A DNA stretch of 26,434 nucleotides from a virus: positions 1 to 26,434 of IMG/VR virus record IMGVR_UViG_3300045995_000786; one strand, written 5' to 3'. The notes under the pieces are model-generated. The model was not told the DNA's origin. It saw only the letters and a list, made by a program, of their open reading frames with translations, and ran no database searches. This document shows, piece after piece, positions 8,157-15,872 of the stretch. Numbering within the stretch: the stretch's first letter is position 1; each line of letters starts with the position of its first letter. The translations under genes and the position numbers were made by a program.

Positions 8157-9032
8157 ATGAAAATACTGATCACTGGCAATTCAATGAGCTATTTGAGCGG
8201 ACAGCCACTCTACTGCTATGAATTGGCTCGTGAACTGAAGCGTCTAGGCCACGAAATTGAGGTCAGGAGCGATTGGATGGGCTTCAAGGGTAACGATGGC
8301 CACAAACTCTTTGAAAACCTCGCAGGCGAAGGAATCCGGCCAACAGGGTGGGATTCTACATGGCTGACGAAGGACTTCGACCTGTGGCTGGCCAGTGAGG
8401 ACATCTCAATGCGTGTAAATGCAGAGATTCCAAACATTCCGATGATAAATATCGTCCACAGCGAATATGACTGCGAGACACCAATAATGGACAGGCCGTT
8501 TGCGTGGGTATGCATCCGGCCATCCATTCTTGATCACATCGTCAATGAACATTCAATACCAAAAGATAAATGCCATATCGTGTACAATGGAGTTGACCGC
8601 AAGCGATTCAAAAAAGGAAAGAAACATAGTGGAGACCACAACCTGACGGTGGTGCCTTGTACATTAGATCCGTTGCGTGAAAAGTTTATACGCCACTGCG
8701 AAAGACTGGCCAGCAAAATGAATCATTATCATTTTTATGGAAGCAAGCACGGTGTTGAAATTCAAGAGACAGAATTCGTCAAAGTGTTCCTGGACACATT
8801 CAACATAGAAAAACCAATCGCTGAAGCGGACTATGTCGCAGGGATACTTCTTGGCCGAGTGAACCTTGAAGCAAACAGTTGTGGAGTTCCATCTAAAATA
8901 TACGACCCAGTCACGCTCCAAAATAAAATATTTCTGATGCCTGAAGATGAATTCGACAAGCGTCACAATATAAAAAATGTTGCTAAACAATTATTGCAAA
9001 TATATGATGACATCATTCGCGGAAAACATTAA
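8157..9032 (+). CDS. Second glycosyltransferase, GT-B fold
   Basis: A 291-residue likely cytoplasmic glycosyltransferase. The N-terminus (MKILITGNSMSYLSGQPLYCYELARELKRLGHEI in outline) has the usual start strand, glycine turn and helix of the GT-B acceptor domain. HIVYNGVDRKRFKKG (~141-155) is the typical bridge between the two domains, and GRVNLEANSCGVPSKIYD (~233-250) is the donor-side block with its conserved Glu. The ATG at 8157 is chosen because it begins 1 nt after the previous stop; an in-frame GTG at 8037 would add 40 very basic residues that are only an out-of-frame reading of the previous low-complexity tail. It belongs to the sugar cassette. The substrate is unknown. Confidence 0.83.
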   Translation: MKILITGNSMSYLSGQPLYCYELARELKRLGHEIEVRSDWMGFKGNDGHKLFENLAGEGIRPTGWDSTWLTKDFDLWLASEDISMRVNAEIPNIPMINIVHSEYDCETPIMDRPFAWVCIRPSILDHIVNEHSIPKDKCHIVYNGVDRKRFKKGKKHSGDHNLTVVPCTLDPLREKFIRHCERLASKMNHYHFYGSKHGVEIQETEFVKVFLDTFNIEKPIAEADYVAGILLGRVNLEANSCGVPSKIYDPVTLQNKIFLMPEDEFDKRHNIKNVAKQLLQIYDDIIRGKH

Positions 9033-9543
9033 AAACATCCTAGAGGCTATCGTGGAGACTGATCCAAGGAAAATACTGGACATTGGGTCGGCTTTTGGGA
9101 AATACAGCATAATGGCAAGGGAGGCAATCCTGTCAGTACGAGCTGAGAGGGGAGATTTGACCCCTGTAGACGACTTGGAGATAGGATGTGTGGAAATGGC
9201 CGAATACTTCCAAAAACTGCCGTGGCACGAGAAATTGTACCAATTTCACTATCACACAGATGCCCGGAACATTGAGTGGAAAGACATGCCAAAATTTGAC
9301 CTTGTCCTGTTGATTGATGTGGTTGAGCATTGGAGCAAAGAAGACTCAAAGAAATTGATTGCGGACATAAAAAATAACACCGGAGCAAAGGTGCTAATAT
9401 CCACTCCCAAAGATGTATATTTTTACAAAGAAGAATACTACGGAAAAGATTGTCCAAAACATGTGAGCCAGTGGAGTCGCGAAGACTTTGAAGGATTCAT
9501 CCTTGACAAGTCAACCGAGCAAAGCCATATCTTTATAGTTTGA
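9004..9543 (+). CDS. Class I SAM-dependent methyltransferase
   Basis: A ~179-residue methyltransferase. Motif I is ILDIGSAFGKY near residue 24-34, which binds S-adenosylmethionine. The FDLVLLIDVVEHW block with a following helix and the VLISTPKD strand are those of the type-11/23 small-molecule methyltransferases. The start is taken as the ATG pair at 9004/9007, inside the end of the previous glycosyltransferase gene; an in-frame ATG at 8977 is also possible. No DNA-methylase catalytic motif (DPPY or PC) is seen, so DNA is an unlikely target. As the last gene of the sugar cassette it probably methylates a sugar or an intermediate of the same pathway, which is inference. Its stop overlaps the next promoter. 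Confidence 0.83.
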   Translation: MMTSFAENIKNILEAIVETDPRKILDIGSAFGKYSIMAREAILSVRAERGDLTPVDDLEIGCVEMAEYFQKLPWHEKLYQFHYHTDARNIEWKDMPKFDLVLLIDVVEHWSKEDSKKLIADIKNNTGAKVLISTPKDVYFYKEEYYGKDCPKHVSQWSREDFEGFILDKSTEQSHIFIV

Positions 9544-9568
9544 CGCTCACACGGCATAGTGGTATAAT
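9540..9568 (+). promoter_or_regulatory. Sigma-70-type promoter for tail genes
   Basis: TTGACG (9540-9545) and TATAAT (9563-9568) are spaced 17 nt apart. The -35 box overlaps the methyltransferase stop codon. It would give a leader of about 38 nt for the gene at 9614. Confidence 0.8.
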
Positions 9569-9613
9569 TTAGACAATAATTAATCAAAGTTGCGGAAGGG
9601 ACTTTTCAAAAGT

Positions 9614-10174
9614 ATGTTATTCAACGACACAGTGAATCACGCCGGAGAAATTTCCATTAGGATCATCCGCAATGGAAAAGCAAAACTAATTTGGCAAGAA
9701 TATAGATTCTTGCACTACTTCAGAAAACACTTTGGAATAAACTTCCCAAAGTTTTTTGGCTTGACAGGATACATGACTAGAAATGCACACTATGCAAATC
9801 TTCTCGTGACTGCAGGCAAGGGATTGATCACAACGAGAATCAATGGAATCGGTTCCCCTGCGGCACCATCCTACATGGCTATCGGTACCGGAACGAATGC
9901 GGCGGCCGCTGGAGACACTGCACTGCAGACAGAATCAACAGGCACAGGATATGATCGAGTGTCAGGAACACAATCAACGCAAACAACCGACACAGCAAGC
10001 GATACAAATCAACTGCTCGCTTCTTGGACTGTGTCATCTTCAAAAGCAATCACTGAAATGGGAATATTAAACGCCGCTTCAGTCGGAACATTATTCGTGC
10101 GAAATGTATTCTCTGCATACACTCTGCAAAGCGGTGACACATTTGAAATCACGCATAAGCTGAAGCATGCATAA
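9614..10174 (+). CDS. Probable tail or baseplate-type structural protein
   Basis: A 186-residue protein with a helical, basic first third and a beta-rich remainder. The C-terminal ~110 residues follow a pattern common in phage tail-tip and fibre-associated proteins: MAIGTGTNAAAAGDTALQ near 90-107, a strand, then ITEMGILNA, LFVRNVFSAYTLQSGDTFEITHKL. I prefer the ATG at 9614, 14 nt after GGAAGG (9594-9599); an in-frame TTG at 9590 would add 8 residues but would place that GGAAGG inside the gene. It is the first gene after a strong promoter and leads the tail/host-contact block. The virion location is inferred from the pattern and the neighbours. Confidence 0.75.
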   Translation: MLFNDTVNHAGEISIRIIRNGKAKLIWQEYRFLHYFRKHFGINFPKFFGLTGYMTRNAHYANLLVTAGKGLITTRINGIGSPAAPSYMAIGTGTNAAAAGDTALQTESTGTGYDRVSGTQSTQTTDTASDTNQLLASWTVSSSKAITEMGILNAASVGTLFVRNVFSAYTLQSGDTFEITHKLKHA

Positions 10175-10189
10175 GAATAAAGAAATGAG

Positions 10190-11017
10190 ATGCAATACAA
10201 TGACACAAGAATTCAGTACGATAATTCACTCGTCAATTATGACGGGAGCTGGGCTCTCAAGATAAATGAGACCTGTATTCATTCTGAAGCAATATCAAAA
10301 AAAGTTCAGAAAAGAGTATCTGAAATTGCTACTCATAGCGAAGTCATTGCTAAAAAAATTCAGAAACGAATCAGCGAGATTGCAACATATTCAGAAATTC
10401 AAAAGATAAAAATAGGATTACATATTTCAGAAATAGCCACGCACTCAGAAAGCATGGCTAAGTTCATTAGAAAAAGAATAAACGAGACATCCACGCACTC
10501 AGAGTTATTGTCCAAGAAAATTCAAACATCAATATCCGAAGTGTCAACGCACACAGAAACGCTTGCTAAAAAAGCAAAGGTAGTTTTTGCGGAAACAGTT
10601 ACACATACAGAATCGTTCCTGAAGAAGATCGGCCATCACATTTCGGAGACAGCAACGCATACTGAAGTGTGGACTCGGACAATTCGCGTGCATATCAGTG
10701 AGACTGTGACTCACATAGAGTCTTGGACATTCAATTCGTTTCAAAGAATTCGTGGTGTCATTGGAATGATAAAGGAATTTGTTAGAATCGGAGACAGAAA
10801 AGAAAAAGTCAGTGCTAAAAATGTAGGAGTTGGAGCAAGAGAGGAACTCAATGCACCATATCGTCAATACGATGATGATTCAATACTGTACGATGCACCG
10901 TCAGTGTGTTATAATAATTACATATCAAGTGAAAAGCCAGTATTAGTAATAAATAAACAAAATAAAAATGTCAGCGTGTCCAGCAAAAAGGACAAGCCCG
11001 GCATATCAAAACAATGA
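10190..11017 (+). CDS. Repeat protein with nine 18-residue units, probable fibre or virion surface protein
   Basis: A 275-residue protein. Residues 25-186 are nine back-to-back 18-residue units with consensus I-S-E-x-x-T-H-[ST]-E-x-x-x-K-K-I-x-x-[RH]. Glu-3 and Glu-9 are kept in all nine and His-7 in eight (Tyr in the third). The units drift from Lys-rich at the N-side to Trp/Arg/His-rich at the C-side. Hydrophobic positions 1, 4, 11 and 15, with Ser/Thr at 8, could suit a coiled coil of 7 + 11 residues (18 residues equal five helical turns); the many Thr and Val residues also allow a beta solenoid. Short motifs QYDNSLVNYD (N-side) and QYDDDSILYD (C-side) flank the array. It lies between tail-type genes and overlaps the next gene by 4 nt. 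No known family is recognised. Confidence 0.82.
   Translation: MQYNDTRIQYDNSLVNYDGSWALKINETCIHSEAISKKVQKRVSEIATHSEVIAKKIQKRISEIATYSEIQKIKIGLHISEIATHSESMAKFIRKRINETSTHSELLSKKIQTSISEVSTHTETLAKKAKVVFAETVTHTESFLKKIGHHISETATHTEVWTRTIRVHISETVTHIESWTFNSFQRIRGVIGMIKEFVRIGDRKEKVSAKNVGVGAREELNAPYRQYDDDSILYDAPSVCYNNYISSEKPVLVINKQNKNVSVSSKKDKPGISKQ
10262..10747 (+). repeat. Nine tandem degenerate 54-bp coding units
   Basis: This is the DNA that encodes the nine 18-residue units of the repeat protein. The period is exactly 54 bp with no insertion or deletion between units. DNA identity between units is clearly lower than the protein pattern, with synonymous differences throughout, so it is an old, selected repeat and not a recent expansion. 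Confidence 0.88.
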
Positions 11018-11361
11018 GAACTATTCGAGAAAATCTCGAGGAAGCGATAGGACTCCTCAAATCAAACAAAGTCCTTGAACATATCAGAGCATGCGAGCTG
11101 ATATTCCTTGATTTAAGTACAATTCAGGACTTTCCAAAGGAACCAATATCATTGATGATTAACTATCAAAAATATTTGGTGGAAAAACACCAGTCAGTAA
11201 AAGTGGCAGGAATAATTGAAAAAGTTGTTCAATGGTTTCAATCTAAAAAAACAAAAAGGACGCTGATTGAATTGTTGAATAAGTGCCAATCAACTGAATA
11301 TCAAGGAGATGGTAATAAATATTTACAAGATATATTCTTAGCAATCAGGAAGGCAATATAA
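11014..11361 (+). CDS. Small helical protein of unknown function
   Basis: A 115-residue protein predicted by eye to be almost all helical, with alternating hydrophobic and charged residues and no signal peptide or clear membrane segment. It overlaps the repeat protein gene by the 4-nt ATGA, so it is translationally coupled to it, and lies 4 nt before the probable receptor-binding gene. A fibre-assembly chaperone or a small structural adaptor would fit this context, but the sequence shows no motif that proves it. The gene is more AT-rich than its neighbours. Confidence 0.7.
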   Translation: MRTIRENLEEAIGLLKSNKVLEHIRACELIFLDLSTIQDFPKEPISLMINYQKYLVEKHQSVKVAGIIEKVVQWFQSKKTKRTLIELLNKCQSTEYQGDGNKYLQDIFLAIRKAI

Positions 11362-11365
11362 AATT

Positions 11366-12469
11366 ATGGCTGTAAATTTTCCAACAAGTTTAGACACATT
11401 AACAAATCCAACAGCAACGGATTATTTAAACAGTCCTTCACATGCAGGACAGCATGCAAATGCGAATGATATTCTTGAGGCATTGGAGGCTAAAGTTGGT
11501 ATTGACGGATCCGCAGTGACAACTTCGCATGCATTCTTATTGGCAGGACTTGGTGCAGGAATATCAGTCAAAGCGTATGTTGATGCAATTACTAGATATT
11601 CAAATCTTTCGCTTGCAACTGGACAGATGATTAATGGAAAAATTGTCGTCACAGTCACTTCAAACAACATTACGCTTGCATTGAAAGGTGCTGACGGAAA
11701 CGACCCCTCTGCTTCAAACCCTGTTTATTGTAAAATTGGAGGAGTTATCCGAAGTGTTACCGCCGCACGTTCAGTCACGAAAAATGCCGCAACAAACTGG
11801 ATGAACGCAGGAAGTTCTGAGTTAGCCACAAAAGAAATAGATTATTTTGCATATCTTGGATATAACGCAACGGACGGTGTAACACTTGGATTTTCTCGCA
11901 TTCCTTTTGCTTGTCAGTATTCTGATTTTTCAACAACAACAACTAACGAAAAATACGCCGCCATTTCTACAATCACAAATGCCGCCGCAACTGATTATTA
12001 CAATGTGATTGGACGCTTTGCCGCCACGCTTTCCGCAGGTGCTGGTTATACTTGGAGTGTTCCTACTTATACAGCTATCAATCTTATTCAAAGACCGATT
12101 TGGGAAACAAGGTGGCTATCACTAGCAACACTCGACAACAGATATAAATATGATGAAGGAACTCTTACAATTAAAGGGTGGAATTTTATTCAAATATCTG
12201 GAACAGCTGGTGTACATGGAGCTGTAAAAGCCATTACATTCCCGATGACTTTTGCGTCTGTCCCATCTATTCTAGTAACACCACTTGGTTTTAGAAACAA
12301 TTCAAATCCAACAGTTATTACTGATTTAGGTACATCTGATGGTGCAACTTATGCTGTAAGTCAAGGACATTTGGTAACAGGATTTAGTGGTGGAGCTGGG
12401 TATATCGATGCTGTATTAGCAAATACCTATCGCATAGGATTTGTGTGGGAAGCTAAAGGTAAACAATAA
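11366..12469 (+). CDS. Probable tail fibre / receptor-binding protein
   Basis: A 367-residue protein. The first ~55 residues (FPTSLDTLTNP, SPSHAGQHANANDILEALEAKVG) match the attachment segment seen at the start of many phage fibre-type proteins, probably joining it to the tail. The centre (~115-225) is a Thr/Ala/Gly-rich beta domain with many aromatic residues (DYFAYLGYNATDGVTLGFSRIP, DYYNVIGRFAATLS). The C-terminal ~110 residues form another beta domain (GWNFIQISGTAG, AITFPMTFASVPSILVTPLGF, GFVWEAKGK) like those that bind host surface sugars. Codons are richer in T (ctt, ttt, gct) than in adjoining genes, a hint of domain exchange. AGGAAGG lies 12 nt before the ATG. A role in host recognition is likely; the receptor is unknown. 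Confidence 0.78.
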   Translation: MAVNFPTSLDTLTNPTATDYLNSPSHAGQHANANDILEALEAKVGIDGSAVTTSHAFLLAGLGAGISVKAYVDAITRYSNLSLATGQMINGKIVVTVTSNNITLALKGADGNDPSASNPVYCKIGGVIRSVTAARSVTKNAATNWMNAGSSELATKEIDYFAYLGYNATDGVTLGFSRIPFACQYSDFSTTTTNEKYAAISTITNAAATDYYNVIGRFAATLSAGAGYTWSVPTYTAINLIQRPIWETRWLSLATLDNRYKYDEGTLTIKGWNFIQISGTAGVHGAVKAITFPMTFASVPSILVTPLGFRNNSNPTVITDLGTSDGATYAVSQGHLVTGFSGGAGYIDAVLANTYRIGFVWEAKGKQ

Positions 12470-12485
12470 ACATACATAAAAACAT

Positions 12486-12719
12486 ATGTCAAAATTCATC
12501 ATCACATATTCAAAAAAAATAGGTAAAGAAGAAAAAGAGTTTGAAACTCCTGAATTAGCGTTGGAAGCAATCACGGAAAAAACCGTGCAAATTCGTGAGG
12601 AATATCCAAATGGAATGGCAGTTATTTATAAAAGCGACTTGGAGGATATGATAACGCAGAAAAAAGCCAATGAGGAATATTTAATTGAGCAAGCTAAAAT
12701 AAAAACGGAAGATAAATAA
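12486..12719 (+). CDS. Small protein of unknown function beside the fibre gene
   Basis: A 77-residue protein with two or three beta strands at the start (FIITYSKKIG, KEFETPELALEAI) and a charged helix at the end. No motif is recognised. It follows the probable receptor-binding gene by 16 nt and precedes a small membrane-anchored protein by 4 nt. A fibre-assembly helper is a plausible role from position only. The start has no visible Shine-Dalgarno site; the upstream bases are A-rich. Confidence 0.65.
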   Translation: MSKFIITYSKKIGKEEKEFETPELALEAITEKTVQIREEYPNGMAVIYKSDLEDMITQKKANEEYLIEQAKIKTEDK

Positions 12720-12723
12720 ATGC

Positions 12724-13032
12724 ATGGGAACAATACCTCAAATAATTGGAATGATAACGCAAATTCTCTCAATTCTTGGGGTTGCATTTTTGGTGTATAA
12801 ACATTTTGCTTCAGCCGATCAGGCATTCGACAAAACTCTTGGAATGAATGGAACTGCATGCGATTATAAGCATAGAATCATCGATGATAAATTTCTCACC
12901 ATAACGCAAGAATTGAAATTCATCAAAGAGAACCATCTCACACATATGGAAAAAGATTTGTCATCAATTAAAACAGACATTGCAATTATTCTTGATCGCG
13001 AGAATAGAGGCAAAACTAAATTAAATATATGA
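12724..13032 (+). CDS. Small membrane-anchored coiled-coil protein
   Basis: A 102-residue protein with one clear membrane helix at residues ~4-26 (IPQIIGMITQILSILGVAFLVY) and a charged, helical remainder (~45-95) that could form a coiled coil. One N-terminal anchor with the soluble part on one side is typical of many small phage membrane proteins. A holin-like or tail-associated membrane role is possible, but the actual lysis cassette is at 20729-21598, so this is probably something else. It overlaps the adaptor gene by 4 nt (ATGA). Confidence 0.7.
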   Translation: MGTIPQIIGMITQILSILGVAFLVYKHFASADQAFDKTLGMNGTACDYKHRIIDDKFLTITQELKFIKENHLTHMEKDLSSIKTDIAIILDRENRGKTKLNI

Positions 13033-14138
13033 TAGTAAAAGCATTACATCCATCCATCGATGGAAATATACGAACAAATCTAGCAATTAAGGCTGTCTCT
13101 GCACAGGCCAATTTAACCGTACTGAACGCTGTGGATTTTTCTGCCAATGATTATGTTGTGATAGGAAATCCGGGAGAGGAACTGACTGAAATTAAAAAGA
13201 TTGCAAGCATTGCAGGAAAGGTTATCACGCTGTCGGCCGTACTGGTCAATACTCATCCGCAAAACGCAAAAATCACATTCATAAAATATAATCAAATCAA
13301 GTTCTATAAGGCATCAAGTCTGGCAGGATCATACAACCTCGTCTCAACAAAGGACATTGCGATTGACGAGCCTCACACGCTATATGATGACTCAACAGCA
13401 CTATCAACTGATTATTATAAGATAAAATACTACAACAGCGATTCCGCTGACATCTCGGTGTTCTCGGATCCGATAAACTCTTCAGGTTTTCCAAGATATT
13501 CACTGATAAAAATACAAGACGCAGTGTACGCAAAGAGCGGAGACAAAAAAGAGCAATATTACAATCGAGAAGAAATCACAGTATGGGCAAACGAAGTCAA
13601 GGATGACATGGTCAATCAGATTGTCGACTCAAATGAAAAATACTTCAACAACTTTGAAAACTTGGAAGTTGATGCCAATGGAGAGGCAGACCTTCCTGTT
13701 AATTTTAGGAAATTTCAAAAAGTGTTCGCATTATTTAATGGATCCAACGGAGTCCGAGCAAAGAAATTCGAACTGGAAGAAATCAACGACTTCACTCAGG
13801 TGTTCTCACAAGACTTCCCCGGATATTATTTCAAGCAATACAAAGTAGGTGTCAGACCAAAAGGAACTGTCGGAATCACAGTGATTCAAGTCCATTTTGA
13901 AGACCAGCCTATCGACCTTGAAAACGATATGGATGAGATGCCAAAACCTCTCAGATTTTACATGCATGTCATCATGGATGGAATCATGTCGAAGGCAATG
14001 GAAAAAGCAGGCAAGGACAATCGAGCAGATAGATTTTTCCAAAAATATCAAATGGGTGTTCAAAACATGCTCGAGGAAATAAATAACTTAGTCCTCGACG
14101 AAAATCGTGGAGTTCGCGACGAAGAGGAAGAATACTAA
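13029..14138 (+). CDS. Head-tail adaptor protein with an N-terminal beta extension
   Basis: A 369-residue protein. The C-terminal ~200 residues are the likely adaptor that sits below the portal: a helix (REEITVWANEVKDDMVNQIVDS), a beta sheet (FRKFQKVFALFNGSNG, VQVHFEDQP in outline) and a long helical end with a conserved-looking MPKPLRFYMHVIM and acidic tail. This resembles adaptor proteins of podovirus-like phages. The first ~150 residues add one or two beta domains (NDYVVIGNPGEELTEIKKI, then a fibronectin-like YYKIKYYNSDSADISVFSDP). The next gene is the tail nozzle, which normally binds the adaptor. The adaptor call rests on pattern and gene order; the extra N-terminal domains may decorate the neck. 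Confidence 0.72.
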   Translation: MIVKALHPSIDGNIRTNLAIKAVSAQANLTVLNAVDFSANDYVVIGNPGEELTEIKKIASIAGKVITLSAVLVNTHPQNAKITFIKYNQIKFYKASSLAGSYNLVSTKDIAIDEPHTLYDDSTALSTDYYKIKYYNSDSADISVFSDPINSSGFPRYSLIKIQDAVYAKSGDKKEQYYNREEITVWANEVKDDMVNQIVDSNEKYFNNFENLEVDANGEADLPVNFRKFQKVFALFNGSNGVRAKKFELEEINDFTQVFSQDFPGYYFKQYKVGVRPKGTVGITVIQVHFEDQPIDLENDMDEMPKPLRFYMHVIMDGIMSKAMEKAGKDNRADRFFQKYQMGVQNMLEEINNLVLDENRGVRDEEEEY

Positions 14139-14142
14139 AAAT

Positions 14143-15576
14143 ATGCAATATTATAGAATGTATCAAACCTTGGGAATGCACCGCAATGTCAGTCCGCTGG
14201 CAGTTCTTAAAGGTGAATGGAAAAAAATGGTCAACTGGGATGTGGCCAAGATAGGATGTGCCACAAAGCGAGATGGATACATCTCAATCCTGAACGCTCC
14301 TGATGCGTCTGAAATCCTTTCAATCATGGCATTCGAAGTCGGCACCATTCGCAAACTTATAATGATAAATGCGGCCGGAAAACTCTATGTCGCTGATCCA
14401 GTATCTGACAGTACTTGGGGAGCCGCCAAATTGACAGGATTAAGCACCACAGCACGCTGGACAGGTGCAATGCTTCACGATGATGCTGGTGTAGCTGTTT
14501 TTGTATTTGGCAACGGTGTGGAGACATACAGGACGAGCGACGCAAGCACATTCGTGAACGCAAACTCAACTGACGGTGCTCCTTTGGCACCATTTTGGAC
14601 AACATGGCAAGAAAGAGTCTATGCGGCCGGCGTGCCTGCAGACAAAGATGTGCTTCACTGGTGCTCGATCGGAAACGCAAAGAATTGGTCGGCCGTATCG
14701 CCGAGCGATTCAGCGTCATTAAATATCGACAAATTTTCAGGCGGTGTCATTCAAAACATCCGTATGGTCAATGACCGTATTGTTATTTGGAAAGAAAAAC
14801 TCACAAAGAGATGGGATGAAGAATACCTGCGAACAGTGCTCGATTCAAACGGACTCACTGCTCCGTATTCATTGGCGGATATCAATGGAATGTCATTCTC
14901 ACTCGATCGCAACGCAATCAGATTGTATGATGGAAATGTACCGCAAGAAATATCCTCAAAAATTGAAGACTTGATACTCGGCATAGACATGGGAACCACA
15001 AACATTCAAAGAATTTGTGCATCCGTTTTGAATAAAAGATATTTGTTATCAGTCGGAAACATAACCGATGAAGACGGAGACACAATCAGCAATGCGTGGA
15101 TAGTCTACGACTACAATAAAAATGCATTTTGGCTTTATTCTCTCGCCGTGCAAGCAACCGCAATGGCCAAGCTCAGATGCTTTGATGGAGTGGAAAGAAT
15201 ATACTTCGGCGGAACCGCTGGAACTGTTTTTGAGATGTTCAGCGGAGACACTGACAACGGCACAGAAATTGAGGCACTCATGTCCAGCCACATCACATAT
15301 CCAGCCGGTGCAGAATTATTCATCGATCCTAAAAAAATAATACTAGCATCCAAAGCAGGCAACGAAATGACCGTGCAACTTCGCGATGACAATTCAGACA
15401 ATGTGATGACTATTGGAGAATTTGAAAAATCAGTGAGTAACAACCTCACGGATGAACTCGGCAACGATGTGCTTGGACTCGAAGTCACAGTCACTCACAC
15501 AACAAAAGGAAAACCAATCTTCTACGGATATACACTCGGATACGATGTCGAGGGTTCAAAATTAATGCTTGAATAA
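14143..15576 (+). CDS. Tail nozzle / stabilisation protein, beta-propeller-like
   Basis: A 478-residue protein rich in beta strands with repeated short blade-like units, for example WTTWQERVYAAGVP, VLHWCSIGNAKNWSAVSP and IRMVNDRIVIWKEKLTKRW in the middle. These are characteristic of the short-tail nozzle proteins of podovirus-like phages, which plug the portal-adaptor channel. The ATG at 14143 lies 4 nt after the adaptor stop; an in-frame GTG at 14107 would add 12 residues read through the adaptor end and is unlikely. With the adaptor directly upstream, the pair gives the strongest evidence in the window for a short-tailed virion. Confidence 0.8.
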   Translation: MQYYRMYQTLGMHRNVSPLAVLKGEWKKMVNWDVAKIGCATKRDGYISILNAPDASEILSIMAFEVGTIRKLIMINAAGKLYVADPVSDSTWGAAKLTGLSTTARWTGAMLHDDAGVAVFVFGNGVETYRTSDASTFVNANSTDGAPLAPFWTTWQERVYAAGVPADKDVLHWCSIGNAKNWSAVSPSDSASLNIDKFSGGVIQNIRMVNDRIVIWKEKLTKRWDEEYLRTVLDSNGLTAPYSLADINGMSFSLDRNAIRLYDGNVPQEISSKIEDLILGIDMGTTNIQRICASVLNKRYLLSVGNITDEDGDTISNAWIVYDYNKNAFWLYSLAVQATAMAKLRCFDGVERIYFGGTAGTVFEMFSGDTDNGTEIEALMSSHITYPAGAELFIDPKKIILASKAGNEMTVQLRDDNSDNVMTIGEFEKSVSNNLTDELGNDVLGLEVTVTHTTKGKPIFYGYTLGYDVEGSKLMLE

Positions 15577-15577
15577 A

Positions 15578-15871
15578 ATGAAAGACACATCAATCAATTA
15601 TACGCAGTTAGGATTTGACTCATTCGGTCTCAGCAATATTCAGAGTGCGTCACAAATTCCAGCAAACCTTGCTGACTATATTTTGGAGGTGGCCGAGAAC
15701 TCGGTGTCAAATAAAAAAATCCGAAGCGTGTCTGCAGACAAAATCACTGCAGGAACATTGGTGGCCGTCACAAACATTGGAGACGAATCAATAAAACTTG
15801 ACGGAGAGGATCACTCCATAAAAATATACGATGCATCGAACAGATTGCAGATATATATTCAAGGCCAATAA
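15578..15871 (+). CDS. Small tail-tip or fibre attachment protein
   Basis: A 97-residue protein. After an N-terminal part with several Ser and Gln residues, the stretch KIRSVSADKITAG, then VTNIGDESIKLDGEDHSIKIYDASNRLQIYIQG, has a pattern that recurs in phage tail proteins, in which a short beta unit trimerises and holds fibres. It starts 1 nt after the nozzle stop (an in-frame TTG at 15569 is rejected) and ends 1 nt before the next gene, so it forms one tail-assembly unit with them. The role is inferred from pattern and place. Confidence 0.75.
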   Translation: MKDTSINYTQLGFDSFGLSNIQSASQIPANLADYILEVAENSVSNKKIRSVSADKITAGTLVAVTNIGDESIKLDGEDHSIKIYDASNRLQIYIQGQ

Positions 15872-15872
15872 T

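Noticed and set aside
10910-10915. TATAAT inside the repeat-protein gene as a promoter
   Set aside because: No acceptable -35 box at 16-18 nt, and the next gene is about 100 nt away and already coupled by overlap.
12724-13032. Holin call for the membrane-anchored protein in the tail block
   Set aside because: It has only one membrane helix and a long soluble coiled-coil part, and a full lysis cassette exists at 20729-21598.
14107-14142. GTG start giving a longer tail nozzle protein
   Set aside because: The added residues are read through the conserved acidic end of the adaptor gene; the ATG at 14143 fits the 4-nt spacing seen elsewhere.
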